Made by a program: the position numbers and the translations under genes. Positions 6,542 through 13,884 of a stretch of DNA of 25,866 nucleotides are shown one piece after another; position 1 is the stretch's first letter, and every line of letters starts with the position of its first letter. The DNA lies in IMG/VR virus record IMGVR_UViG_3300028802_000052, positions 1 to 25,866 of that record; one strand, written 5' to 3'. This DNA is from a virus. The notes under the pieces were generated by a model. It was not told the DNA's origin and did no database searches. It saw only the letters and a program-made list of their open reading frames with translations.

Positions 6542-7375
6542 ATGCGGTTAGGCACTGTGACGGCGGGCTGTATAGCTGGCGTGGTGGTGGCGTGTGCAGG
6601 TCCGGGCCTCGATGCGATCGGCGACGGCATGCGGGATGCTGGCGCAATGCTCGCCGGTCGTGATGCTGGTGGCGTAGGCGGCGCTGCAGGGATTTCGCAG
6701 CCATCGGCGGCAGGCAAAAGCGCCGCCGTAGGCGGCACGGGCGGCACGGCCCACAGTGTGACCGTTGACGCCGGGCGCATGGTCGTTGACGCCGGGCAGG
6801 CGATCGTCGACGCGGGTCACGCCGTGGATGCGAGCCGCGCCGTGCTCGCGCAAGACGCGGCCGAGCCTGCGGGCGACGGGCTACCGCGGCCGCATTGGGT
6901 CTTGCGCGGCGCGGACGGCGCAGCGGTGCAAGCAGACGTCGTGCCGGGCTATGCCGCGAGTGCCGATCGATTCATCGATGCGCCCGAATGCGTGTACGTC
7001 CAACACGTTGGCCAGCGGCGAATCGGGCTGTCCTATCAGCTCGCAACGGGCAAACTATCGGTCGCGGGTGAATGCAATCAGAGCGCCTCGACACTGATCG
7101 CGACGTGGCATGACACAACGCAGGCTTATTACCTCGACGACGTATGCGCCGGCCCCGCGTACGTGCCATCAGCGGGGATCGTGCTCACGGTGGGCTCCAT
7201 CCCCTATTACTCCGCAGGTGTGCCGGTCGTCGTCACAGCCTACCGGTGGCAGGCCTCGACGCAACAATGCGTGCAGCTGTCGGGCCCCGTGACCATGTGG
7301 CCTTACACGACTGTGCCCGCCACCGTGACCGAGCTGCTGTCCCACGCCCCCTACTCGATCACGCTGGTTTACTGA
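6542..7375 (+). CDS. Predicted exported lipoprotein with DAG repeats
   Basis: This 277-residue protein starts with a short Arg-led hydrophobic stretch ending in the lipobox VVAC, with C18 as the predicted acylated residue. Mature residues 18-110 are Gly/Ala/Asp-rich low complexity with DAG repeats about every 7 residues (76, 83, 90, then DAS at 96). Residues 115-277 look like a secreted beta-rich domain with paired cysteines (C150, C178, C202, C244). The mature protein would sit on the host membrane, so lysogenic conversion or superinfection exclusion is a reasonable guess. The ATG lies only 6 nt after a TAAGAT -10-like element (6530-6535) and has no clear SD; a leaderless message or a later start is possible. 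The family is not recognised. The 21-bp DNA periodicity in the DAG region suggests repeat expansion. Confidence 0.65.
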   Translation: MRLGTVTAGCIAGVVVACAGPGLDAIGDGMRDAGAMLAGRDAGGVGGAAGISQPSAAGKSAAVGGTGGTAHSVTVDAGRMVVDAGQAIVDAGHAVDASRAVLAQDAAEPAGDGLPRPHWVLRGADGAAVQADVVPGYAASADRFIDAPECVYVQHVGQRRIGLSYQLATGKLSVAGECNQSASTLIATWHDTTQAYYLDDVCAGPAYVPSAGIVLTVGSIPYYSAGVPVVVTAYRWQASTQQCVQLSGPVTMWPYTTVPATVTELLSHAPYSITLVY

Positions 7376-7532
7376 CCTACGCAGCCGCGAGCGGCACGGG
7401 CAAACGCCGCGTGGCAGAACCTCAAGGGATCGGGCTGGCTGCCGCGTGCGTGTCCACAGCCCTGGCAATTGGCCCGATCCACGCCCGGCGCACCCCGCCC
7501 TAGCTTGCTTGTCTTAAAAACGCGGAGCGTGA

Positions 7533-7551
7533 GTGCGGTGTCACACCGCAC
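7533..7551. promoter_or_regulatory. Perfect 19-nt palindrome, operator candidate
   Basis: GTGCGGTGTCACACCGCAC has 9-bp perfect arms around a central C. It is not followed by a T run on either strand, so it is not an obvious terminator. The length and symmetry suit a dimeric repressor site, but no promoter can be placed confidently next to it. Confidence 0.4.
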
Positions 7552-7690
7552 CAAGATTGCCTGCGAAGGACGGTGGAAGGCCTCGAGCGTCCGCAGCCTA
7601 GGGCGGCGATCGGCGTTTTGACGCGCACCGAGGCCCGCGGGACTGCTCCGAAGGCCGGCTCGACACGCGCGCGACGTGCTGAAAACGCGC

Positions 7691-7743
7691 AAAAACGACG
7701 ACAAGACGCACCGCTCCCACGAGCTGCGCTGCCTTGTCGTCGT
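7691..7743 (-). terminator. Rho-independent terminator of the 333-residue gene
   Basis: On the minus strand, arms of 11 bp (7743-7733 and 7705-7695) pair perfectly around a 27-nt region with some internal pairing. The second arm ends in T and runs straight into further T residues (7695-7691). It begins 22 bases after the stop codon at 7765. This supports the minus-strand reading of the 7765-8766 region. Confidence 0.75.
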
Positions 7744-7764
7744 GTCGCGGGCTGTGTGCCGGCG

Positions 7765-8766
7765 CTACGGCGGCGCTTGGGCGTGCTGTTGGGCACGGCG
7801 TGCCGCGGTCGAGCCGTAGGGGGCCCGCACGAAAGGCAGCGTGTCGTCGCAGGCGGCGGCGGCGACGTCGCGCAGCATCGCGTATTGGACGATCAGCGCG
7901 GGCGGCAGGCGGCCACCTTCCACGGCCCGCCCGGCACGGTCACGGCCTACGATCTGGTAGGTCGCCGTGGGATAGCCCGAGTCGCCGATCTCCCACGGTT
8001 CGCAGTGCCGGGCGATCTGCGCGGGCGTGCGCCACTGGTGCCGCTCGATCGCCCCGGCGAGCTCGAGGGCTACGCCGTAGCCGATGTCGCCCGTTTCCAA
8101 GGTGTCATCGGCCCCGCGATGGTTCCATGCGCTGCGCGACGGGTGGTGATGTTGGCACCGCCGGCAGTACGGGTCGCCGTCGTGGACGTCGCGAATCATG
8201 CGCAGCAGCGTGCACACGCTGACGCCGCGGACCACGCCCGCCCTTTCGAGTTCCGACTGCAGCCACCCGAGCGTGAAGGTCCGGCGGGCGCGCAGCGCTG
8301 CGCGGTTCGTGCCTACGACCGTGTACCGGTGCGTACCGTCACCGAGCGGCACTACGGCGGCGTACCACGAGGCCCCCGCGGCCTCGGCGCGACCGTTTGC
8401 GGACATTTCCCGGACCGTCCAGCGGATGCGCTCGCCGGTCGGATCGGTCAGGTGCAGCTGCGATCCGATCCACAGCTCGCGCCGCAGGTCCGGGGGCAGC
8501 GGCAGCGGCGGCGCGTCGAGGCCGCCGTGCGTCCGCAGCCAAGCCTTGCGGCGGCCGTCCAGGCGGGCCATGGCGGCCTCGGGCGGGCGGGCCTGACGCT
8601 GGGCGGCCGCTCGAGCCGCCCGTGCCGCTCGAGCCGCGTCGCGTTCCGCGCGGCGGCGGTCGCGTCGAGGCACCAGCTCTGCAAAGTGCAGCTGGTCTTC
8701 GTTCTCGTTTTCGCCTAGAAGTAGCTGCACTACGGATCGCGTGTGGTGCGTGACGTGGTGGGGCAC
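7765..8766 (-). CDS. Orphan minus-strand gene, putative cargo (moron-like)
   Basis: This protein of up to 333 residues has an Arg/Ala-rich, probably helical N-terminal region (33-70), a central beta-rich part (LWIGSQLHLTDPTGERIRWTV, 98-118; THRYTVVGTN, 145-154), and a possible zinc site with C201, C204 and H206-H208. The last 100 residues contain YGVALELAGAIERHQW and WEIGDSGYPTATYQI. I do not recognise the family. The first start is GTG 8766; GTG 8730 (then QLLLGENENED) is an alternative, and neither has a convincing SD. It stands alone between plus-strand genes with its own terminator, as lysogeny-expressed morons often do. The complementary strand also has a long open frame, which I judge to be a shadow. 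Confidence 0.65.
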   Translation of the reverse strand: MPHHVTHHTRSVVQLLLGENENEDQLHFAELVPRRDRRRAERDAARAARAARAAAQRQARPPEAAMARLDGRRKAWLRTHGGLDAPPLPLPPDLRRELWIGSQLHLTDPTGERIRWTVREMSANGRAEAAGASWYAAVVPLGDGTHRYTVVGTNRAALRARRTFTLGWLQSELERAGVVRGVSVCTLLRMIRDVHDGDPYCRRCQHHHPSRSAWNHRGADDTLETGDIGYGVALELAGAIERHQWRTPAQIARHCEPWEIGDSGYPTATYQIVGRDRAGRAVEGGRLPPALIVQYAMLRDVAAAACDDTLPFVRAPYGSTAARRAQQHAQAPP

Positions 8767-8830
8767 CGCCCTAGGCGTGAAAACGCCGCGGATGTCCCGA
8801 TGGCCGCAGGTGGTGAGACACCAGCGGCTT

Positions 8831-8846
8831 TCGCACTTAAGTGCGA
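8831..8846. promoter_or_regulatory. Perfect 16-bp palindrome in divergent intergenic region
   Basis: TCGCACTTAAGTGCGA is a perfect dyad in the 226-bp gap between divergent genes starting at 8766 (minus) and 8993 (plus). That is the expected place for a shared operator. No clear -35/-10 pair can be positioned around it by eye. Its CGCAC/GTGCG half-sites recall those at 7533-7551 and at 3703-3740. Confidence 0.45.
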
Positions 8847-8992
8847 TGTGTGGGCACTACGGCGCGATTACGCCGCGGCGACAAGCGCAAACGACCGCGG
8901 GCGGCCTTCACCTTGCGTTTTTGCACGGTCGAGGCCGCAAATTCGGCGATCCGGGCTGGTCTGCGCGAATTGCTTGGGCGATCGTGGCGGCC

Positions 8993-9283
8993 ATGGCGGA
9001 CACCAAAACGATCGCGAAGGGCCGATATGTGATCGCGTCCAAGCTTTTGGAGCACGCACTCGAACTGCTCGGGCCCTGCGACGCGGTGACGATCATCGTG
9101 CACAACGCGCCGGGCGAGCCGGAACAAGCGATCGCCCTACAGACCACGGTGGGCAGCCGCGCGGCCGTCCGGGGCGTGCTGATGAGCGTGGTAGGCGAAA
9201 CGCTGCTCGCGGACGGCATCGGGCCCGACGATATGCAGGCCGTCGCCATGCGCGACTCCGAAACATGGAGCGGGACGCGATGA
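8993..9283 (+). CDS. Small hypothetical protein, first of a coupled pair
   Basis: This 96-residue protein (MADTKTIAKGRYVIASK) has a helix-rich start, then the segment VTIIVHNAPGEPEQAIAL and another helix. The frame stays open for more than 200 bases upstream, but that part has a non-coding composition; ATG 8993 or GTG 8984 is likely. The SD is weak. It ends in an ATGA overlap with the next gene. Weak resemblance to the next protein in layout (helix, P-rich turn, beta strand with N-A-P-G or N-V-A-G-P, helix) hints at tandem paralogues. No function recognised. Confidence 0.6.
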   Translation: MADTKTIAKGRYVIASKLLEHALELLGPCDAVTIIVHNAPGEPEQAIALQTTVGSRAAVRGVLMSVVGETLLADGIGPDDMQAVAMRDSETWSGTR

Positions 9284-9714
9284 GCACGACCGATCTCAAG
9301 CTCACCGAGGCCGCGATCGCGCTGCTCGAAAGACTCGAGGCGACACTGCCCCCCGGCACGGGCGCCATGTTCCAATTCTACAACGTCGCCGGCCCCGACC
9401 TAGAACTGACGCTTGCCTCCCTAGGCCGCCACGATCCCGGCGACGCGCTACGCGTGCTGCAGGTGGTGCGCGAGCAGTACGCTGCGCAGCACCGAGGCCG
9501 CAAACGGCACTACGTCGCCCCGGCGGGCGGTAGCCCGACCGGGCACGCGATCTCATCGGCGGAAGTCTTGGAAGCCGGGGCGCATGACGTCGTGCGCGTA
9601 TGGTCCCGCGGCGGGTTTGCGGGTGAATTCGTGGTCAGCCGCGGCGACGGGGCGCGCGTGTGCTGCGTCTTGTTCCAGCTCGAGGCCGCGCCCGACGACG
9701 ACGCTGCGCCCTAA
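9280..9714 (+). CDS. Small hypothetical protein, second of a coupled pair
   Basis: This 144-residue protein (MSTTDLKLTEAAIALLERLE) begins in an ATGA overlap with the previous gene, supporting the start. It appears to be a helix, a beta segment (GAMFQFYNVAG), a second helix (DALRVLQVVREQYAAQH), then a beta-rich C-terminal part (HDVVRVWS, GEFVVSRG, RVCCVLFQLE) and an acidic end. No catalytic or targeting motif is visible. It is the last plus-strand gene before the convergent tail operon, and its TAA (9712-9714) overlaps the opposing TAG. Confidence 0.65.
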   Translation: MSTTDLKLTEAAIALLERLEATLPPGTGAMFQFYNVAGPDLELTLASLGRHDPGDALRVLQVVREQYAAQHRGRKRHYVAPAGGSPTGHAISSAEVLEAGAHDVVRVWSRGGFAGEFVVSRGDGARVCCVLFQLEAAPDDDAAP

Positions 9715-10064
9715 GGCGGCGTCAGCGCGAGCGTGCCGTGCACGAGCTCGATACGCTCACCGCTGGCGAGCTCCGCCCAGCACGGCCACGACCACGACAC
9801 CGGCGTATGCACGTCACCGAGCAGCCCGCATTCGTCCGCGGTGAGCGACAGCGCCAGCGACGACGCGTCAGTCTGCACGACCGTGAAGGCTGCAACGGGA
9901 GGAGCGATTTCGCCGCGCGCGAGAAACGGTGCTGTGATCGTGAAGGCCGTCAGGTCCACGGGCGTGCCGTCTGCATACTTGACGCCTAGGCTGAATCCGA
10001 CCGTGGCGCCCGTGACGACGCGGACTGTGATCGGCGGTGACGGCGTGAAGTCGAGTGTGTACAT
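9711..10064 (-). CDS. Small beta-rich tail-region protein (BppU-N-like)
   Basis: This 117-residue protein (MYTLDFTPSPPITVRVVTG) is the last gene of the tail operon. Its layout is an opening strand, a glycine turn, the phrase ADGTPVDLTAFTITA, then alternating strands and SLALSLTADECGLL. That recalls Ig-like N-terminal domains of baseplate upper proteins (BppU-N), which anchor fibres. The start at 10064 is supported by AAAGGGA shortly upstream; an upstream extension to 10349 reads antisense into the fibre gene frame and is rejected. Position right after two fibres suggests a fibre-associated or baseplate accessory protein. It ends at the convergence point with the early genes. Confidence 0.6.
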   Translation of the reverse strand: MYTLDFTPSPPITVRVVTGATVGFSLGVKYADGTPVDLTAFTITAPFLARGEIAPPVAAFTVVQTDASSLALSLTADECGLLGDVHTPVSWSWPCWAELASGERIELVHGTLALTPP

Positions 10065-10078
10065 GGCGACGGATCCCT

Positions 10079-11632
10079 TTACACGAGCGGCATTTTCTTG
10101 ATGCGCACGGATGCCGTGCCGACGATCGTCGCGAACTCGATTTCGTATGCGGTAATCAGGTTGATTCCTGACGCTGGATTGTCGTCGGTGATCCCGGTGT
10201 CGCGCCGAATCGTACGGCCCGCGATCGACAGCGTAAGCGTGCGACTGCCGGTGCCGTCTTGCTTGACGTATAGCGACAGCCGCACGCCATCCACGCCGCC
10301 TGTAAGCGTCAAGGTTGAATTGCCGGTCAGGTTGTTGGACGCGGCCCACACACCGCCCACGCCTGCGACCGCGATCGACGCTGCGTTAGTCGCCCATGCG
10401 AACGTCCCGCCGGTACCGACCGCGGCAAGTCTTGGATCTGACCCCTGGCAAAACGTGCCGGAAGTCGATCCAAATGCGGGCAAGGCGTGCACATGATCGG
10501 ACCGCACGAGCGTCACTGCCGATCCCGGTGCGTTCGCACCGCCCACTACGAGCGCAACGGGCGTAGCCGTCGCCGGCAGCGCATGCACGTGGTCACTCAG
10601 CGCGAGCGTCGCTGCCGCGCCTTGAGTGTTGCTCGCGGCCAGCGTTAGCGCTGTCGGTACGCCCGCCGCCGGCATCGCATGCGCGTGGTCAGCTCGAGCC
10701 AGCGACGCGGACGTGCCGGGCGCCTGCGCACCGCCCACCGTGAGCGCCGCAGGTGCCGCAGTCGCCACGCCATGCACGTGATCGCCGTGTGCCGCCGCCG
10801 TGTCGCCGCCCACGGCTGCAGCGGTGACAGTGATCTGCGTGGGCGCTGCAGCGGTGAGAGCCAGGCCCGCTGGCAAAGCCGCAAACCCTGCGTGTGTCGC
10901 ATCGGTCGCGATCAGCGCCTGGCCGGGCGTCGGCACTGGCGAACCTGCGAGTTCAACATTCGCACCACCCGCAACCACGATCCGCTTCGCGCCGCCTGCG
11001 GTGTCACTGACTAAGCCCCAAATCGACGATCCATCCTCATGATAGAAAATCCATTCGTAATTCGCGCCCGGCAGCAGCACGGCACTCGGGCCACGCAAGC
11101 CGTCTAGCCCTTGGATCTCCGACGTGCCCAGCACGTTGACTTGCACGGGCACGGTGACGTCGCGGTGCACGTACAGCCCGAAACGCGCGTCTACTGGCGG
11201 AGCTTCGAGTGATGACACGATATAGACAACTAGCGATGTAGTCCCCACCGGCGGCGGCCAGATAAAACCCCACGTGCCGGGCAAAACCGTGGCAACGCCC
11301 GTGGTACTCGTCCAAAATTTAATTGACGGGTCGTAGTGCAAGCCGGGCACGCGCCAAATGGAGTGCTCCGCGTCTGCAGCTGTCAGTACCTGACCTTCGA
11401 CGGGCGGCGCAGACGCTGCGACGTCCACGGGTGCGCCAGTCGTCGCTAGGCTGCTCGCGGTCGCGCTGCCCGCACCGTCCGCACCGGGCGGGCCAGGTGG
11501 GCCAGGTGGGCCCGCTGCGCCGTCTGCGCCGGGCGGGCCAGCGGTGCCGGGCGCACCGGGCGCACCGGGTTTCGGGCTGACGATCACGGTCAGCGTGGGC
11601 GGCGTGGGTATGGTGATCACGAAATCAGTCAT
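10079..11632 (-). CDS. Tail fibre with collagen-like segment and HxH repeats
   Basis: This 517-residue protein has four zones. Residues 1-21 are a short attachment peptide. Residues 23-55 form eleven Gly-X-Y triplets, a collagen-like trimeric rod. Residues 80-215 are a mixed beta region. Residues 265-385 hold four repeats with HxH pairs at H285/H287, H316/H318, H348/H350 and H380/H382, spaced about 32 residues and typically DHVHALP. After GTFCQGSDPRL (392-402) a beta-rich C-terminal domain (about 410-517) is likely the tip. HxH pairs in phage fibres (for example T4 gp37) coordinate metal along a trimer axis. ATG 11632 follows a G-rich ribosome site. Similar repeats in the gene before it suggest duplication. 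Confidence 0.82.
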   Translation of the reverse strand: MTDFVITIPTPPTLTVIVSPKPGAPGAPGTAGPPGADGAAGPPGPPGPPGADGAGSATASSLATTGAPVDVAASAPPVEGQVLTAADAEHSIWRVPGLHYDPSIKFWTSTTGVATVLPGTWGFIWPPPVGTTSLVVYIVSSLEAPPVDARFGLYVHRDVTVPVQVNVLGTSEIQGLDGLRGPSAVLLPGANYEWIFYHEDGSSIWGLVSDTAGGAKRIVVAGGANVELAGSPVPTPGQALIATDATHAGFAALPAGLALTAAAPTQITVTAAAVGGDTAAAHGDHVHGVATAAPAALTVGGAQAPGTSASLARADHAHAMPAAGVPTALTLAASNTQGAAATLALSDHVHALPATATPVALVVGGANAPGSAVTLVRSDHVHALPAFGSTSGTFCQGSDPRLAAVGTGGTFAWATNAASIAVAGVGGVWAASNNLTGNSTLTLTGGVDGVRLSLYVKQDGTGSRTLTLSIAGRTIRRDTGITDDNPASGINLITAYEIEFATIVGTASVRIKKMPLV

Positions 11633-11645
11633 CGCCTGCCCCGAT

Positions 11646-13223
11646 CTAATAGGAGACTAACGCCATCATACCCGACTGAGCTGGGCCGTTGATTCCGAAG
11701 AACTCGACGTTGCCGGAGCCATACTGCAGCCACCAATACGCGGTTACCCCAAGCGTCGAGTTGACTGCGATGGCAGCCGAGATGGTGGACATATCAAACG
11801 GCGCCGAGGCTATGCGGGAGATGCCTTCCATGGTGCGCGCGCCCACAGGCGTTGCGTTGTTGACGCCGATACCTATCAGCGGAAACGAAATTGTCGTGGT
11901 CGTGTTGGATGTGTTCGCCGATGCCATCGCAGTTATCGAAACGGGATCGCCGGGCAAGCCCGCAATCGTGTCTATCTGCGCGTTGGCGCTTGCTGCCCAC
12001 TGTCGCCAGGTAGCCGTAGAATAAGCCTGATTTGCAACGGTGTCCGTGAGTTGGATAGCGGTCTGCTTTCTCAAATTTTCGTTGAAGTAGTCGATGCCGA
12101 CTGAGCCAGTGCTGACAGCGTTGAACCGTTGGACGCGGTATGTCGTCGCGCTGCGCGGTCGCACGCTGCCGAGGTAGCGGCGCGTCGCATCGCCTGACTT
12201 GACCCACACGCCGTTCTGCTTTGCGAGCGCGACCGCTCGGACCGTCGCAGACGTCCAGTTGACAGCCTCGAGCACGACTACCGATCCTGACCACGATGCG
12301 AACACATCGAAAGGTGTGCCGGCGGTGTGCCCCGCGAGCGTATAAGACACGCCGGATGCCGACCGCAGCACCCAGGCCGATCCGGTGTACAGAGCAATGA
12401 GATCACCGCCGACCGGCGCGAAATTGACAGCCGTAAAAGCTCCATCCGCCGGGATGCTGTCATCCGTCGTCGGAGCGAGCCGGAAACCGTTTACGGCAGG
12501 GTTTACAAGCAGTCTTGCGTCATTGCCTTCGCAGAACGTGCCCGCGGCGATGCCGAAATTTGCGAGCGGGTGTGCGTGATCTGAACGCGCGAAAGACGCA
12601 GCCACACCAGACGACGCAGTTGCACCCGGCACGACGATCACGGGCGTGCCGGCAGGAGGCATCGCGTGCACGTGGTCAGCTCGAGCGAAAGATGCGGACG
12701 TGCCCAGCACCTGCGTGCTGCCGATGATCAACGCCGCAGGCGCCGCCGTGGGTATGTCGTGCGCATGGTCGGCCCGAGCGAACGTCGTAGCGGCACCTGC
12801 ACCGTTCGCCAAATTCGCCGTGAGCTGCACGGGCGCAGCCGCCGCCGGCATGGCGTGCACGTGGTCCGCTCGGGCGACCGACGCAGACGTGCCTATCGCT
12901 TGGGCACTGCCGATCGCCAGCGCTGTAGGTGCCGCCGTGGGCAGCGCGTGCACATGGTCAGCGTGCGCTGCCCCGGCATCGGTGCCGATGGTTGCGACCG
13001 TCGTAGCCGTTACTTGCGCGGGCGCAGTGGTCGTCGTGAGCGCTGGTCGATCGCCGTCCAGATACACCAGCCACTGATATACGAGGTTCTGCAGCCAATT
13101 CGCGAGCTGGGCAGTCAGGATCGTCTGCGGGATATGCCCGACGTCTTGCTCGGTCGATGTGGGCGCGGCGATCACGGCCGTGCCGCCCGTGGCCCAACGT
13201 GGAAACGCAGTAGGACGTGCCAT
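11646..13223 (-). CDS. Tail fibre with five HxH repeats
   Basis: This 525-residue protein has an N-terminal module (about 7-53: FPRWATGG, then ANWLQNLVYQW) that matches the start of the Asp-box fibre at 15457-16746. Five HxH repeats follow (H90/H92, H121/H123, H153/H155, H184/H186, H216/H218; period about 31-32), then GTFCEGNDARL (228-238). The C-terminal about 285 residues are beta-rich and probably form the receptor-binding part; their coding DNA looks more AT-rich than the repeat region. The start has an excellent AGGAGG located inside the last codons of the preceding gene. It is likely a trimeric host-recognition fibre. No chaperone gene for it is evident nearby, unless the 117-residue protein plays that role. 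Confidence 0.83.
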   Translation of the reverse strand: MARPTAFPRWATGGTAVIAAPTSTEQDVGHIPQTILTAQLANWLQNLVYQWLVYLDGDRPALTTTTAPAQVTATTVATIGTDAGAAHADHVHALPTAAPTALAIGSAQAIGTSASVARADHVHAMPAAAAPVQLTANLANGAGAATTFARADHAHDIPTAAPAALIIGSTQVLGTSASFARADHVHAMPPAGTPVIVVPGATASSGVAASFARSDHAHPLANFGIAAGTFCEGNDARLLVNPAVNGFRLAPTTDDSIPADGAFTAVNFAPVGGDLIALYTGSAWVLRSASGVSYTLAGHTAGTPFDVFASWSGSVVVLEAVNWTSATVRAVALAKQNGVWVKSGDATRRYLGSVRPRSATTYRVQRFNAVSTGSVGIDYFNENLRKQTAIQLTDTVANQAYSTATWRQWAASANAQIDTIAGLPGDPVSITAMASANTSNTTTTISFPLIGIGVNNATPVGARTMEGISRIASAPFDMSTISAAIAVNSTLGVTAYWWLQYGSGNVEFFGINGPAQSGMMALVSY

Positions 13224-13227
13224 CGCG

Positions 13228-13884
13228 TCAACCTCCTAGGAGCGAGCGGTCAAACCCGAAATCCGGGCCCCCGCCATTGAAAGTGAAAGACTCGATCGCG
13301 ATTTCCCCGCCGCCGTCAGATGCAAACACGAAACGCCCCGCGTCGAAACCGAGCGGCGATGCCGGGATCGGCACGTCAGCAGGTGCGAACGTGAACGCCG
13401 CCGGCCACGCGACGTTTGACCACGTGGCGGTGAAGCGCACGCCGGCTGCTTTCGCCGGCACGATGAGCTGCGCGATCTGCAGCCCCGTATGCGAGTCGAG
13501 CGCGCCCATGTCGAGCATGAACGATCCAGGGAAGTACTCGCGGAGCTTGACCGTGTTACCGCCCGCCAGCTTGTCCGCGATCGCGATGATCTGCTCGGTC
13601 GTACCTGACGACCGCTCCACCAGCACACGCGCGGAAATCCACAGCCGATACGTCGCGTCGTCGCGCCCGCCGCGCGGCTGACCCACGATGCGCCCGAGCA
13701 TATCGAGCATGGCGCCCGTGGCCGTATCGATGCTGCGCTCGGTCAGTAGCTGATAAAAAGCATCCTCGACCGCCTGCACCTCCGTGAGCCACGACGCGAG
13801 CAAGGCCGATGTCTTGGGCTGCCGGTAGCGCTCGATCAGCCGCTCGATACCGCGTGTCACGTGGTCGCTGAAATGCTCTGTCAT
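13228..13884 (-). CDS. DUF2612/gpI-like baseplate-fibre connector
   Basis: This 218-residue protein lies directly after the baseplate J gene with an ATGA overlap, the position of P2 gpI/DUF2612 proteins. The N-terminal half is helical (LASWLTEVQAVEDAFYQLLTER, 29-50) and has the family-like phrase GAMLDMLGRIVGQPRGGRDDATYRLWI (57-83). Members connect the wedge to tail fibres. The C-terminal half is beta-rich with VRFTATWS. Its final codons contain the ribosome site of the fibre gene, which begins 4 nt after the stop. Confidence 0.83.
   Translation of the reverse strand: MTEHFSDHVTRGIERLIERYRQPKTSALLASWLTEVQAVEDAFYQLLTERSIDTATGAMLDMLGRIVGQPRGGRDDATYRLWISARVLVERSSGTTEQIIAIADKLAGGNTVKLREYFPGSFMLDMGALDSHTGLQIAQLIVPAKAAGVRFTATWSNVAWPAAFTFAPADVPIPASPLGFDAGRFVFASDGGGEIAIESFTFNGGGPDFGFDRSLLGG

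Larger units (their letters stand above)
7376..7764. other. Intergenic gap between convergent genes
   Basis: These 389 bases lie between the lipoprotein gene and a convergent minus-strand gene. They hold a perfect 19-nt palindrome (7533-7551) and the minus-strand gene's terminator (7691-7743). Open frames here are Arg/Ser-rich with no SD and no good start, so I call no gene. Confidence 0.5.

Noticed and set aside
7573-8718. Long plus-strand open frame opposite the 333-residue gene
   Set aside because: Arg/Gly/Pro/Val-rich composition without domains or ribosome site; the minus reading has a matching terminator and more protein-like segments. High-GC DNA often leaves antisense frames open.
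10065-10349. Extension of the 117-residue gene into the fibre gene
   Set aside because: Arg/His-rich shadow of the fibre frame; the start at 10064 has an AAAGGGA site.
10500-12990. CRISPR or tandem DNA repeats
   Set aside because: The period of about 95 bases is coding: it is the HxH protein repeat in frame.
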